The position numbers and the translations under genes are program-made. Shown here in pieces: positions 28,686-37,611 of a stretch of 64,000 nucleotides of DNA. This DNA comes from Alphaproteobacteria bacterium (GTDB lineage: Bacteria > Pseudomonadota > Alphaproteobacteria > Rhizobiales > Rhizobiaceae): positions 248,001-312,000 of the forward strand of contig JAHJHT010000013.1 in assembly GCA_018823835.1 (NCBI GenBank). The letters run 5' to 3'. Positions within the stretch are counted from its first letter, which is position 1, and each line of letters starts with the position of its first letter. The notes below the pieces were generated by a model. It worked only from the letters and a program-made list of their open reading frames with translations, made no database searches and was not told the DNA's origin.

Positions 28686-29962
28686 GCGCTGTCGCCAAGC
28701 CTGCCGGCGCCGGACCCTTTTCCGCCTTCGAGCGGCTGGTCGCCTGGCGCTACCTGCGTTCGCGCCGCAAGGAGACGGTGATCTCGGTGATCGCCTCGAT
28801 CTCCTTCCTCGGCATCATGCTGGGCGTTGCCACGCTGATCGTCGTGATGGCGGTGATGAACGGCTTTCGCACGGAACTCCTCACCCGCATCCTCGGCATC
28901 AACGGTCACCTGATCGTGCAGCCGCTCGACACCCCGCTCGAGAACTATGCCGAGATCGCAAACCGCATCAACGGCGTGGCCGGCGTCAAATACGCCATCC
29001 CGCTGATCGACGGACAGGTGCTGGCCTCGGGAAGCGTCGGAGCCGGCACAGGCGCGCTGGTGCGCGGCATTCGCGGCGACGACCTCGGCAAGCTGTCGGT
29101 GGTGTCGGGCAACATCAAGCAGGGCTCGGTCGTCGGCTTCGACGATTTGGGCGGCGTCGCCATCGGCCAGCGCATGGCCAACAATCTCGGCCTCATCCTC
29201 GGCGACACGATCACGCTGATCTCGCCAGACGGCGACGTCACCCCGCTCGGCGCGTCGCCACGGGTGAAGGGCTACCCTGTGGTCGCGATCTTCGACGTCG
29301 GCATGTCGGAATTCGATTCCTCGGTCATCTTCATGCCGTTCGCCGAGTCGCAGCTCTATTTCAACATGGAAGGCCGCGCCCAGACCATCGAGGTCTTCGT
29401 CGACCGTCCGGACGATGTCGACTCGCTGCGCGGCGACGTCGAGGTTGCGACGCAGCGCCAAGTCTTCATCTCGGACTGGCGGCAGCGCAACCAGACCTTC
29501 TTTTCCGCGCTGCAGGTCGAGCGCAACGTGATGTTCATGATCCTGACGCTGATCGTGCTGGTGGCGGCGCTCAACATCATCTCCGGCCTTATCATGCTGG
29601 TGAAGGACAAGGGACGGGACATCGCCATCCTGCGCACCATGGGCGCCTCGCGCGGCGCCATACTGCGCATCTTCCTGATGACGGGAGCCGCCATCGGCGT
29701 GACCGGCACGATAGCCGGCGTGCTGCTCGGCATCGTCATCTGCCTCAACGTCGAATCCATCCGCCAGTTCTTCTCTTGGATTTCGGGGACCATCCTGTTC
29801 AATCCGGAACTCTACTTCCTCAGCCAGCTGCCGGCCGAGATGAACCTTGGCGAGACGCTGTCGGTGGTGCTGATGGCGCTGGTTCTGTCGTTCATCGCGA
29901 CCATTTTCCCGGCCTGGCGCGCCGCAAAGCTCGATCCGGTCGAAGCACTGAGGTACGAGTGA
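28682..29962 (+). CDS. lolC: Lipoprotein-releasing system permease LolC/E
   Basis: 426-residue inner-membrane permease of the LolCDE-type ABC transporter that extracts outer-membrane lipoproteins for LolA. It has an N-terminal helix after [20 protein letters not shown], a large periplasmic domain (about residues 60-270), and three C-terminal helices in the FtsX-type fold ([20 protein letters not shown]). A single gene probably serves as both LolC and LolE (LolF-like), as usual outside gammaproteobacteria. It overlaps proS and lolD by four bases each. Confidence 0.94.
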   Translation: MSAVAKPAGAGPFSAFERLVAWRYLRSRRKETVISVIASISFLGIMLGVATLIVVMAVMNGFRTELLTRILGINGHLIVQPLDTPLENYAEIANRINGVAGVKYAIPLIDGQVLASGSVGAGTGALVRGIRGDDLGKLSVVSGNIKQGSVVGFDDLGGVAIGQRMANNLGLILGDTITLISPDGDVTPLGASPRVKGYPVVAIFDVGMSEFDSSVIFMPFAESQLYFNMEGRAQTIEVFVDRPDDVDSLRGDVEVATQRQVFISDWRQRNQTFFSALQVERNVMFMILTLIVLVAALNIISGLIMLVKDKGRDIAILRTMGASRGAILRIFLMTGAAIGVTGTIAGVLLGIVICLNVESIRQFFSWISGTILFNPELYFLSQLPAEMNLGETLSVVLMALVLSFIATIFPAWRAAKLDPVEALRYE

Positions 29963-30648
29963 GCGACCCCATCATCGAACTGAAGAGCGTCGAGCGCCAC
30001 TATGTGCAGGGTCAGCGCAAGCTGACGATCCTGAACGGCGCCGATTTTTCGCTGGTGCCCGGCGAGATGGTGGCGCTGGTCGCGCCGTCCGGCGCCGGCA
30101 AGTCCACGCTGCTCCACACGGCAGGCCTGCTGGAGCGTCCGGACGCCGGCGACGTGATCCTGGCCGGACGCGCCTGCGGGCGGCTCTCCGACGACGAGCG
30201 CACGGCGATCCGCCGCAACGACATCGGCTTCGTCTACCAGTTCCATCACCTGCTGCCCGAGTTCTCGGCGCTCGAGAACATCATGATGCCGCAGATCATC
30301 AAGGGCCTGCCGCAGGCCGAGGCGAAGGCGCGCTCCGAACAGCTGCTCGACTACATGCAGATCGGCAAGCGGGCGCATCACCGGCCGTCCGAGCTTTCGG
30401 GCGGCGAACAGCAGCGCGTGGCGATCGCCCGCGCGGTGGCCAACGCGCCGCTTATCCTGCTCGCCGACGAACCGACCGGCAACCTCGATCCGGTCACCGC
30501 CTCCTACGTGTTCGACGCGCTGGCGGCGCTGGTCAAGCAGTCGGGCCTGGCGGCGCTGATCGCCACGCACAACCACGAGCTTGCCTCGCGCATGGACCGG
30601 CGCGTGACATTGCAGGACGGCAAGGTGGTACCGCTGGAAAAGGCCTAG
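29959..30648 (+). CDS. lolD: Lipoprotein-releasing system ATPase LolD
   Basis: 229-residue ABC ATPase energising LolC. Walker A is APSGAGKST, the Q-loop is [16 protein letters not shown], the signature is LSGGEQQR, Walker B is [12 protein letters not shown] and the H-loop is ATHNHE. Walker A begins with Ala where Gly is more common. The start is GTG 29959, within GTGA overlapping the lolC stop; the frame upstream is the lolC shadow. No terminator is obvious; the SOS-type small gene follows after 187 bp. Confidence 0.95.
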   Translation: MSDPIIELKSVERHYVQGQRKLTILNGADFSLVPGEMVALVAPSGAGKSTLLHTAGLLERPDAGDVILAGRACGRLSDDERTAIRRNDIGFVYQFHHLLPEFSALENIMMPQIIKGLPQAEAKARSEQLLDYMQIGKRAHHRPSELSGGEQQRVAIARAVANAPLILLADEPTGNLDPVTASYVFDALAALVKQSGLAALIATHNHELASRMDRRVTLQDGKVVPLEKA

Positions 30649-30741
30649 CGCCCGCGCCGCGCTCGTTGCCCGGCGACATTCTTCCCATCACGAAAACATG
30701 ACCGGGACGGCGGACCGTCTCGCGGCGGCCTCAAGCGCCCG

Positions 30742-30768
30742 GTAACCAATGCTTAACCCTGCGGTTAA
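30742..30768 (+). promoter_or_regulatory. Candidate CtrA-type sites upstream of the SOS small gene
   Basis: GTAA-N7-TTAAC at 30742-30757 is one base from the CtrA consensus TTAA-N7-TTAAC. It overlaps a perfect dyad TTAACC-CTGC-GGTTAA (30753-30768). CtrA is the conserved alphaproteobacterial cell-cycle regulator. The match is short and could be chance. Confidence 0.35.
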
Positions 30769-30776
30769 CGCAGCGT

Positions 30777-30800
30777 TTGACATTTGAACAAAATGAGAAC
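30777..30800 (+). promoter_or_regulatory. LexA box in the promoter of the 28-codon gene
   Basis: TTGACA (30777-30782) is followed by GAAC-AAAATGA-GAAC (30786-30800), a perfect match to the alphaproteobacterial LexA operator GAAC-N7-GAAC (GTTC-N7-GTTC on the other strand). The box fills the -35/-10 spacer, the position expected for repression. The -10 element is weak by sequence. Confidence 0.8.
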
Positions 30801-30835
30801 AAACAAGGAATAGATCAACAACAGGAGAGATTCCC

Positions 30836-30922
30836 ATGACCGACCTGATCCAGGATGTCGTCTCGCTTGTGTGCATGAGCACCTTCCTCGTTTCTGTCGC
30901 GCTGTGGATTGGCGCCTTCTAA
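30836..30922 (+). CDS. 28-residue single-span membrane peptide under LexA control (SidA-like)
   Basis: The frame starts at ATG 30836 after a strong AGGAGAGATTCCC ribosome site and ends TAA at 30922. The peptide has a short polar head (MTDLIQDV) and one hydrophobic helix to the end (STFLVSVALWIGAF). A perfect LexA operator lies 36 bp upstream, and a hairpin terminator follows 18 bp after the stop, so it is a complete monocistronic unit. By size (28 versus 29 residues), single membrane span and SOS operator it parallels SidA of Caulobacter, an inner-membrane division inhibitor acting on FtsW/FtsN. The parallel is by design, not by aligned sequence, and the function is inferred. Confidence 0.7.
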   Translation: MTDLIQDVVSLVCMSTFLVSVALWIGAF

Positions 30923-30940
30923 GACGGCCTCTGGCCCTCG

Positions 30941-30980
30941 GACGGCGCGCGCCCTTGCGCCGTCATTAAGTCTTTCTTCT
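30941..30980 (+). terminator. Terminator after the SOS small gene
   Basis: Perfect 8-bp arms GACGGCGC (30941-30948) and GCGCCGTC (30957-30964) with an 8-nt loop, followed by ATTAAGTCTTTCTTCT, a broken U-rich tract. This sits directly before the M50 protease gene. Confidence 0.65.
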
Positions 30981-31018
30981 CACCGACGCCGATAGGTTTT
31001 CCGCGATCCTGCGGAGTG

Positions 31019-32278
31019 ATGTCCTTGACGCTTCTCGTGTCGGCGCTGTTGGTGGCGCTCAACATAGGCCTGATTTTCCTGTTGCTGGCGGCGCCCGTCG
31101 GCGTCAGGACGTTCAGGATATCAAAACTCATTCCGGTCGGCCGCGAGCGGCTGTGGAGCGCGTTGTGGCCGCTCGGCGACAATGCCGACTGGTCGGGCGA
31201 ATATATCGGCGCGGAGCCGGTCGAGGGTGATTCCGGACTCGCGCGCCTGAAGCTCAGATGGGAGAGCCGCGACGGCAGCCCCATCGAGCGCACCGTCAGG
31301 CTCGAGGATGTCGTGCAGGGCAGGCGGTTTGCCATGCGCGTGGTCGACGACAGCTCGCTCGACCCGTCCTTCTGGTCGAATTACCGTGAGACAACCGATC
31401 TTGCGCTGCGCGACGACGGCGTTTTGGTGACGCTGACGCGCACCGACCGCTACCGCGGCCTTGCCTTCCTGGTGTTCCGCTACTTCGCGCTGAGGCGCGA
31501 GATGCGCAAGCTGAAGATCTGGGCCGAGACTGGCAAGTACCGCTCGGGCGGGCTGTTCGAGCATCCGGCAAGCCAGGTCGGCTTTGCCGTGCTGTCGGCC
31601 TTCCTGCTGTGGCCGCTGTTCGGCCTGACGCCCGGCGGGCTGGTGCTCGCCTTCGTGCTGACCAGCGTGGTGGCATTGCACGAGCTCGGTCACATGGCGG
31701 CCTTCCGCCTCATGGGGCACCGGCGGGTGAGGATGATCTTCCTGCCGCTGCTTGGCGGCATCGCCATCGGCGGCAGGCCCTATGACAGTCGCTTCGAGGT
31801 GGCCTTCGTCGCGCTGATGGGGGCTGGCTTCTCGGCCTTCCTCGTGCCGCTGGCGATTGCCTCCAGCAGCTATGCCTCGGCCGCCGGCTGGAGCCTTGCC
31901 GCCATGCTGCTCGCTGCGCTTGCCGGCTGCATGGCGCTGTTCAACATCGCCAACCTGGTGCCGGTGTGGAAATTCGACGGCGGACAGGTGCTGCGCCAGA
32001 TCTGCCCCAGCCCGCCGCTGCTGGCGCTCGCCTCGTTCCTGCTGCTCGGCGGCTTCCTGGCGGTCGCCAGCTGGGCCGGCATGCAGACATGGTTCATCGC
32101 CGCCGTCGGCGCGGTGTTCGCGATCCTCAGCCTGCTGACGGCGGGCGGCGGCATAAAGCCGCGCTACGAACTGAAGCCGATAGGCGTGTTCGACCGCTTC
32201 GCCATCGGCGCAGCACTGCTCGCCGTCTTCGCCATCCACGGCTTTGGCCTGATCTGGGCCGTCTCGAAGATCGCCTGA
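31019..32278 (+). CDS. M50-type (site-2 protease-like) membrane metalloprotease with N-terminal SRPBCC-like domain
   Basis: About 419 residues. An N-terminal membrane helix is followed by a soluble segment (residues 32-175; KLIPVGRERLWSAL ... DNADWSGEY ... VTLTRTDRYRG) that reads like a START/SRPBCC ligand-binding or polyketide-cyclase-like fold. The remainder is a multi-span membrane domain with the zinc motif LHELGH (HExxH at about 221-225) and the distal NLVPVWKFDGG block (about 312-322), which supplies the third ligand in site-2 proteases. The start is uncertain between GTG 31016 and ATG 31019. Regulated intramembrane proteolysis is the family activity; the substrate is unknown. No anti-sigma gene is adjacent. 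Confidence 0.8.
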   Translation: MSLTLLVSALLVALNIGLIFLLLAAPVGVRTFRISKLIPVGRERLWSALWPLGDNADWSGEYIGAEPVEGDSGLARLKLRWESRDGSPIERTVRLEDVVQGRRFAMRVVDDSSLDPSFWSNYRETTDLALRDDGVLVTLTRTDRYRGLAFLVFRYFALRREMRKLKIWAETGKYRSGGLFEHPASQVGFAVLSAFLLWPLFGLTPGGLVLAFVLTSVVALHELGHMAAFRLMGHRRVRMIFLPLLGGIAIGGRPYDSRFEVAFVALMGAGFSAFLVPLAIASSSYASAAGWSLAAMLLAALAGCMALFNIANLVPVWKFDGGQVLRQICPSPPLLALASFLLLGGFLAVASWAGMQTWFIAAVGAVFAILSLLTAGGGIKPRYELKPIGVFDRFAIGAALLAVFAIHGFGLIWAVSKIA

Positions 32279-32285
32279 GCCTGCC

Positions 32286-34046
32286 TCAGTCGCCGACAGC
32301 GACGCCCTCGCGGCGTGGATCGGCGCCGCCGGTCAGCCCGTCCGGACCGAAGGCAATGCCGTGCAGGCCGGAATTCTGGTCGCCGATCCGCGTTTTGTAG
32401 CCGAGCGCCTCGAGTTCGGGCGCGAGGCCTTCTGCCCGAGTGCCCGCCTCGAGGTCGTAGGTGCCGAAGCGGTTGTGCAGATGCGGCAACGCGATCGCCT
32501 GCTGCATGTCGAGCTTCCAGTCGACCAGCGCGATCAGCGTGGTCGCGACGTAGGGGATGATGCTCGAGCCGCCCGGCGAGCCGAGCGCGTAGAGCGGCTT
32601 GCCGTCAGCCAGAACGATGGTGGGCGACATGGACGAGCGCGGCCGCTTGCCGGGTTCCACCCGGTTGGCGACGGCCTCGCCGTCCTGCTCGGGCGCGAAG
32701 GAAAAGTCGGTCAGCTGGTTGTTGAGCAGGAAGCCGGACACGAATTGCCGCGAGCCGAATGCATTTTCGACAGAGCTGGTCATCGACAGGACGTTGCCGT
32801 CATCGTCGACGATGGTGAAGTGGCTGGTCGAGGGCATGTCGAGCGAGACGCCGTCGATGCGCAGCTCGGCCTTGTCCCAGGGCGGCGAACCGGCGGCCAC
32901 GGCATCGTCGGGCAGGGCGGTAGGCCGGCGCAGCAGGGCCGAGCGCGATTGCAGGTAGCCGGCGTTCAGCAGCCCCTTGGGGATGGAGACGAAGTCGCTG
33001 TCGGCCATGTAGCGGCCTCGGTCGGCGAAGGCGAGCCGCGTGGCGTCGCCGATGATGCGCCAGCTCTCGGGATCGTCCGGGCCGAGTGCCGCCAGGTCGA
33101 AGGGCTCGACCATGCCGAGAATCTGGCCGATGGTCAGCGCGCCGGAGGAGGGCGGACCCATGCCGCAGACCGACAGGCCGCGATAGGGCGCGCAGACGGC
33201 CGGGCGCTCCTTGACCTGGTAGGCGGCAAGGTCGCCGGCTGAGAGACCACCGGGATTTGCTTCGTGTCCCTTCACCGCTGCGACGATGCTGTCGGCTACC
33301 CCGCCGGTGTAGAAGGCGTCGGCACCGCCCGCCTGCATGGCCTTCAGCGTCGCAGCGTAATCCGGATTGCGCAGGATCGTTCCCTCGGCGAGGGGGGCGC
33401 CATCCGAAGCGTAGAAATAGGCGCGGGAGGCGGGTTGGCTGTCCAGCTTGCCGGCATCGCCCGCAATCAGCGTGTGGAGCCGTGCCGAAACGGCAAAGCC
33501 TTTCTCGGCAAGCTCGACAGCGGGCTGCAGCAGCCCGGCCCAGTCGCGCTTGCCGTATTTCGCCTGCACCGTCTCGAGCAGGCGCGGCACGCCCGGCACG
33601 CCGACCGAGCGGCCGCCGACGACGGCCTCGAAGAAGCCGAGCGGCTTGCCGTCCGGGCCCATGAAGAGGTCGGGCGTCGCCGAGGCCGGCGCGGTCTCGC
33701 GGCCGTCGAAGGTGGTGACGGTGCCGCTTGCAGCATCGTACCAGACGAGGAAGGCGCCGCCGCCTAGCCCGGAGGATTGCGGCTCGACGAGGCCAAGCAC
33801 GGTCTGCACGGCGACCAGCGCGTCTGCGGCGTTGCCGCCGTTGCGCAGCACCTCAAGTCCCGCCTGTGCGGCAAGCGGGTTGGCCGCGGCGACCATGTGG
33901 CTTCTGGCCTTGACCGCCTGGCGCTCGGTGACGGCGGAGGGCGCCTCGGGCGCGACGGCGTCGGCGGCCTGCTGGGCCGCGGCGGGCCCGGCGAGGAGCG
34001 CGATGAGTGCCGCCAGCGCGGCCAGTCTTTCGAGCTGTCTGATCAT
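32286..34046 (-). CDS. ggt: Gamma-glutamyltransferase
   Basis: 586-residue periplasmic Ntn-hydrolase that cleaves glutathione and transfers gamma-glutamyl groups. It starts at ATG 34046 with a signal peptide ending ALLAGPAAAQQA. Proprotein autocleavage should occur before T407 in PSTSHFTIVDDDG, the nucleophile motif. Substrate-site segments LNNQLTDFSF, RPRSSMSPTIV and GSPGGSSIIPYV are present. An upstream ATG-like extension to 34112 overlaps lipB and would remove the signal peptide position, so it is rejected. Only 4 bp separate it from lipB, suggesting a two-gene operon. Confidence 0.93.
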   Translation of the reverse strand: MIRQLERLAALAALIALLAGPAAAQQAADAVAPEAPSAVTERQAVKARSHMVAAANPLAAQAGLEVLRNGGNAADALVAVQTVLGLVEPQSSGLGGGAFLVWYDAASGTVTTFDGRETAPASATPDLFMGPDGKPLGFFEAVVGGRSVGVPGVPRLLETVQAKYGKRDWAGLLQPAVELAEKGFAVSARLHTLIAGDAGKLDSQPASRAYFYASDGAPLAEGTILRNPDYAATLKAMQAGGADAFYTGGVADSIVAAVKGHEANPGGLSAGDLAAYQVKERPAVCAPYRGLSVCGMGPPSSGALTIGQILGMVEPFDLAALGPDDPESWRIIGDATRLAFADRGRYMADSDFVSIPKGLLNAGYLQSRSALLRRPTALPDDAVAAGSPPWDKAELRIDGVSLDMPSTSHFTIVDDDGNVLSMTSSVENAFGSRQFVSGFLLNNQLTDFSFAPEQDGEAVANRVEPGKRPRSSMSPTIVLADGKPLYALGSPGGSSIIPYVATTLIALVDWKLDMQQAIALPHLHNRFGTYDLEAGTRAEGLAPELEALGYKTRIGDQNSGLHGIAFGPDGLTGGADPRREGVAVGD

Positions 34047-34050
34047 GCCG

Positions 34051-34791
34051 CTAGCCTGCCTTCCTGGCCGCGGACGGCGCCGTTTCCCGCGCCGGGCCGA
34101 AGACCTCCGCAAAGGCCGATTTCAGGGCCAGGTCGAGATCGGCCATCGTGACCGGCAGGCCGAGGTCGACCAGGCTGGTGACGCCGTGATCGGCGACCCC
34201 GCAGGGCACGATGCCGGAGAAATGCGACAGGTCGGGCTCGACGTTGATGGCGATGCCGTGGAAGCTGACCCAGCGCCTCAGCCTGATGCCGATCGCCGCG
34301 ATCTTGTCCTCGGCGGGCGAGCCGTCCGGCGATGCAGGGCGGTCGGGCCGCACCACCCAGACGCCGACGCGGTCTTCGCGCCGCTCGCCCCTGACGTTGA
34401 AGCGGTCGAGGGTGGCGATGATCCACTCTTCGAGCGCGGCGACGAAGGCGCGGACGTCCTCTCGCCGCCGCTTGAGGTCGAGCATGACATAGGCCACCCG
34501 CTGGCCGGGGCCGTGATAGGTGTATTCACCGCCGCGGCCGGCCTCGAACACGGGGAACCTGTCGGGTTCGACGAGGTCGTCGCTGCGGGCGCTGGTGCCT
34601 GCCGTGTAGAGCGGCGGATGCTCGACCAGCCAGACCAGCTCGCCGGCTTCGCCCTTGCGGATGGCGTCGGCACGCGCCTCCATGAAGGCCAGCGCTTCGG
34701 CATAGGCGGTGAGCCCCGGTTCGATTCGCCATTCGACCGGATCGGAACCGGGCGACGGCATAAAGGAAGCCGCGATCTGGCTGCGTTGCAT
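34051..34791 (-). CDS. lipB: Lipoyl(octanoyl) transferase LipB
   Basis: 246-residue enzyme that moves octanoyl from acyl carrier protein to the lipoyl domains of 2-oxoacid dehydrogenases and GcvH. The active-site lysine K163 is in [14 protein letters not shown] and the thioester cysteine C197 is in [16 protein letters not shown]. The [20 protein letters not shown] block is also diagnostic. It is transcribed leftward ahead of ggt. The gap to the tRNA (192 bp) contains no gene. Confidence 0.95.
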   Translation of the reverse strand: MQRSQIAASFMPSPGSDPVEWRIEPGLTAYAEALAFMEARADAIRKGEAGELVWLVEHPPLYTAGTSARSDDLVEPDRFPVFEAGRGGEYTYHGPGQRVAYVMLDLKRRREDVRAFVAALEEWIIATLDRFNVRGERREDRVGVWVVRPDRPASPDGSPAEDKIAAIGIRLRRWVSFHGIAINVEPDLSHFSGIVPCGVADHGVTSLVDLGLPVTMADLDLALKSAFAEVFGPARETAPSAARKAG

Positions 34792-34983
34792 GGGGTGGTC
34801 TCCGTGGCGTCGTCATCATATGGCGACGTGCCGCAGAAAGGTAAAGTTTTGCAGCCTTTCTACCGCCGGGCGGCGGGTGCGGGCCGCATTGTCGCGTCCC
34901 GCCGAATAATGCCGGATGCTCACTTGTTTCGCCGGATGCTATTTGCTACACGCCGCGAGCCGGTTCGTTCCGGCCTACCACGT

Positions 34984-35068
34984 GCGGTCGTGGCGGAATT
35001 GGTAGACGCGCAGCGTTGAGGTCGCTGTGGGGCAACCCGTGGAAGTTCGAGTCTTCTCGACCGCACCA
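34984..35068 (+). tRNA. tRNA-Leu (anticodon GAG)
   Basis: 85 nt including an encoded CCA. The acceptor arms GCGGTCG and CGACCGC pair fully, with discriminator A at 35065. The anticodon stem CAGCG/CGCTG encloses the loop TTGAGGT, giving anticodon GAG. A long variable arm (TGTGGGGCAACCCGTG region) marks a type II tRNA, and the T arm GGAAGTTCGAGTCTTC is standard. A T5 run follows the CCA end. Confidence 0.97.
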
Positions 35069-35230
35069 TTTTTCCAGCTCATTCCCTCAGAGGTTTCAGC
35101 GGCCATCCGGCACTGCCGGGAGGGGCAGGCTGGCGTTCGTGTGGACGCCAAAGCGGGGGCCTTCATGATGCCAGGCCGTTCCGTCTCGCCCCGAGGCGAT
35201 GGATCTCTGGCCAGCATGTGGCGCTTTGCG

Positions 35231-35255
35231 GGAACATTCGGTCCGAAAACCTGTT
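35231..35255 (+). promoter_or_regulatory. Candidate EcfG (general stress sigma) promoter
   Basis: GGAAC (35231-35235) and TGTT (35252-35255) separated by 16 bp, against the consensus GGAAC-N16/17-CGTT. It lies 53 bp upstream of ATG 35309. A tight hairpin CCTCCG/CGGAGG follows in the leader. One -10 mismatch makes the call tentative. Confidence 0.4.
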
Positions 35256-35308
35256 GCTTTCTCAAGCACCTCCGACCGGAGGCGCAGTAAGAATGACAGG
35301 AAGGACCC

Positions 35309-35941
35309 ATGTCTCTACGCAAGACCGCCCTGATACCGATGATGCTCGCGTCGATGGCCTGTGTGCAGTCGGCGTCCGCACAGACGACCGGACCGACCGA
35401 AGAGGCGCCCGGCTCACCCTGCCAGGTGACGCCCGGAGAACAACCGGACAGCGGCTCGCTGACGGACACGCTCGACAAGTGCAACGGCGTGCTGAAGCCG
35501 CCTGCAGCAGGCGATCCGGACATGGTTGAGCAGGCACCCGACGTCGGTGAAACGCCGGTGATTCCGCCGGCCGAACTGCCCGAGCAGCAGGACCGGGATA
35601 GCGATGGCAATGGCGAGGCGGCGCCGGAGGGGGCCGCAAGCTACAGTGCCGGGCACATCGTGGACGCCATCGGCGCGGCAGGCACGATGGCCGACAGGCT
35701 GCAAACGGGCGAGGCGCAGCCCATCGAGGTGCGCGACATATCGATCCTGTTCGACGGCATTGACGCGGCAGTGATCAACGCTTCGCTCGCCGTCCATGCA
35801 GACGAAATCGAGCGGCTTAGGGAAGCCGTCCGCAACGACAGCCGCCTGTCGGAAGTCCTCGCCGAAAGAGGTCTTGCGCCGGCCGGCGTCGTGGCCGCCG
35901 AGACGGACGCTTCGGGCACCCTCGTCATCTTCGCCCGCTGA
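35309..35941 (+). CDS. Hypothetical secreted protein
   Basis: 210 residues, not recognised. A signal peptide is clear (MSLRKTALIPMMLASMAC ... SASA-QT), so the product is probably periplasmic. Residues 25-110 are acidic, Pro/Gly-rich and contain two cysteines (SPCQV, DKCNG) that could form a disulfide. Residues 112-210 look folded, with helices around HIVDAIGAAGTMADRL and EIERLREAVRNDSRLSEVL and a beta-rich end. It sits between the tRNA and mgtE with a possible general-stress promoter. No homologue-based function can be given. Confidence 0.75.
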   Translation: MSLRKTALIPMMLASMACVQSASAQTTGPTEEAPGSPCQVTPGEQPDSGSLTDTLDKCNGVLKPPAAGDPDMVEQAPDVGETPVIPPAELPEQQDRDSDGNGEAAPEGAASYSAGHIVDAIGAAGTMADRLQTGEAQPIEVRDISILFDGIDAAVINASLAVHADEIERLREAVRNDSRLSEVLAERGLAPAGVVAAETDASGTLVIFAR

Positions 35942-36090
35942 CCCCACGGGCACCGGCGTCCGTCCGCGCCCGAGGGTGTGTGTCGCCCCGCGCAGCTGCC
36001 TGTTGGAGCGTATTTCGTTTGGTAATCAGGCGGTATGCGCGCTAGACCTGACCTCGAATCTTTCGCGGAATCCGGATCAGGGAGGCGCCG

Positions 36091-37509
36091 TTGGACGAAC
36101 AGCACGACACGACGCCCGCCGACGAAACGGCCGAGGCGCCCGATACCGGAATCTATGGCGAAGACGGCGTCATCCTCGCCACGTTCCTGGCCCATGTCGG
36201 CGCGGCGATCGCCGACCGCGACATCCTCGTGCTCAAGCAGGATGTCGGCGACCTGCATCAGTCGGAGCTCGGCGACCTGCTCGAGGCGCTGCTGCCGGAG
36301 CAACGGCGCGCGCTGGTCGAACTTCTCGGCAAGGACTTCGACTTTTCCTCGCTGACCGAGGTCGACGAGGCCATCCGCCTCGACATCGTCGACAACCTGC
36401 CCAACGAGCAGATCGCGCAGGCCGTCCAGGAACTCGATTCCGATGACGCGGTCTACATCCTGGAGGATCTCGACCAGGAGGACCAGGACGAGATCCTGGC
36501 GCAGCTGCCGTTCACGGAACGCATCCGGCTGCGCCGCTCGCTCGCCTATCCGGAAGAGAGCGCCGGCCGGCGCATGCAGACCGAATTTGTCGCCGTGCCG
36601 CCATTCTGGACGGTCGGCCAGACGATCGACTACATGCGCGAGGACAACAACCTGCCCGAGCGCTTCAGCCAGATTTTTGTCATCGACCCGACCTTCAAGC
36701 TGCTCGGCGCCATCGATCTCGACCAGGTGCTGCGCGCCAAGCGCACGGTCAAGATCGAAGACATCATGCACGAGACGAGACATGCCATCCCGGCCACGAT
36801 GGATCAGGAAGAGGCCGCCCGCGAATTCGAGCAGTACGATCTCCTGTCGGCCGCCGTCGTCGACGAGAACGAGCGGCTGGTCGGCGTGCTGACCATCGAC
36901 GACGTCGTCGACGTGATCCAGCAGGAGGCCGAAGAAGACTTGATGCGCATGGGCGGCGTCGGCGACGAAGAACTGTCCGACACCGTGATGACGACCTCGC
37001 GCGCGCGCCTGCCTTGGCTGACCGTCAACCTGGCGACGGCGATCCTCGCCTCGCTGGTGATCGGCCTGTTCGACGCCACGATCCAGCAGATGGTGGCCCT
37101 GGCCGTGCTGATGCCGATCGTCGCCTCCATGGGCGGCAACGCCGCCACCCAGACAATGACCGTCACGGTGCGCGCGCTGGCGACCAAGGACATCGACATC
37201 TACAATGCCAGCCGCATCATCCGCCGCGAGGCGACCGTCGGCGCGCTGAACGGCGTCTTCTTCGCCGTCGTCGTCGGTATCGTCGCGGGCCTCTGGTTCG
37301 CCGACCCCAGCCTCGGGCAGATCATCGCCGTGGCCATGATCATCAACATGATGGCGGCAGCACTTGCAGGCATCCTGATCCCGCTTGTGCTCGACCGTTT
37401 CGGTATCGATCCGGCAATCGCCTCCTCGGTCTTCGTGACCACGGTGACCGATGTCGTCGGCTTCTTCGCTTTTCTTGGGCTGGCGAGCTGGTGGCTCGGC
37501 ATAGGCTGA
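36091..37509 (+). CDS. mgtE: Magnesium transporter MgtE
   Basis: 472-residue Mg2+ channel with the MgtE architecture. An N-terminal helical domain (about 30-140, LPNEQIAQAVQELDSDDAV) is followed by a tandem CBS domain (about 145-270) and a plug helix (EEAEEDLMRMGGV-type). Five membrane helices follow, with the signature MPIVASMGGNAATQTMTVTV. The start is TTG 36091, chosen for the GGAGG at 36080-36084 and correct spacing; no suitable ATG is near. No M-box riboswitch is recognisable in the 149-bp leader. Confidence 0.93.
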   Translation: MDEQHDTTPADETAEAPDTGIYGEDGVILATFLAHVGAAIADRDILVLKQDVGDLHQSELGDLLEALLPEQRRALVELLGKDFDFSSLTEVDEAIRLDIVDNLPNEQIAQAVQELDSDDAVYILEDLDQEDQDEILAQLPFTERIRLRRSLAYPEESAGRRMQTEFVAVPPFWTVGQTIDYMREDNNLPERFSQIFVIDPTFKLLGAIDLDQVLRAKRTVKIEDIMHETRHAIPATMDQEEAAREFEQYDLLSAAVVDENERLVGVLTIDDVVDVIQQEAEEDLMRMGGVGDEELSDTVMTTSRARLPWLTVNLATAILASLVIGLFDATIQQMVALAVLMPIVASMGGNAATQTMTVTVRALATKDIDIYNASRIIRREATVGALNGVFFAVVVGIVAGLWFADPSLGQIIAVAMIINMMAAALAGILIPLVLDRFGIDPAIASSVFVTTVTDVVGFFAFLGLASWWLGIG

Positions 37510-37549
37510 GCGCATCATACGGATTCGATTGCGCAATTTCCCAAAATTT

Positions 37550-37578
37550 GACTTTGACGTAAATGCAATGCCAAAGTC
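37550..37578 (+). promoter_or_regulatory. Inverted repeat upstream of the MerR-type gene, possible operator
   Basis: GACTTTG (37550-37556) and CAAAGTC (37572-37578) are perfect inverted arms separated by 15 bp and lie 33 bp before the MerR start. TTTGACGTAAATG inside it also resembles the core described for LiuR-type MerR regulators. Autoregulation is likely but inferred. Confidence 0.4.
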
Positions 37579-37611
37579 CGCGCGCTGGGGACGTTGGGGA
37601 CACGAAACACG

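Noticed and set aside
35027..35290. 87-codon frame overlapping the tRNA-Leu and its downstream gap
   Set aside because: Starts inside the tRNA and has no ribosome site or recognisable sequence.
35942..36090. M-box magnesium riboswitch before mgtE
   Set aside because: The 149-bp leader shows none of the ordered conserved blocks, and it is too short for the full aptamer.
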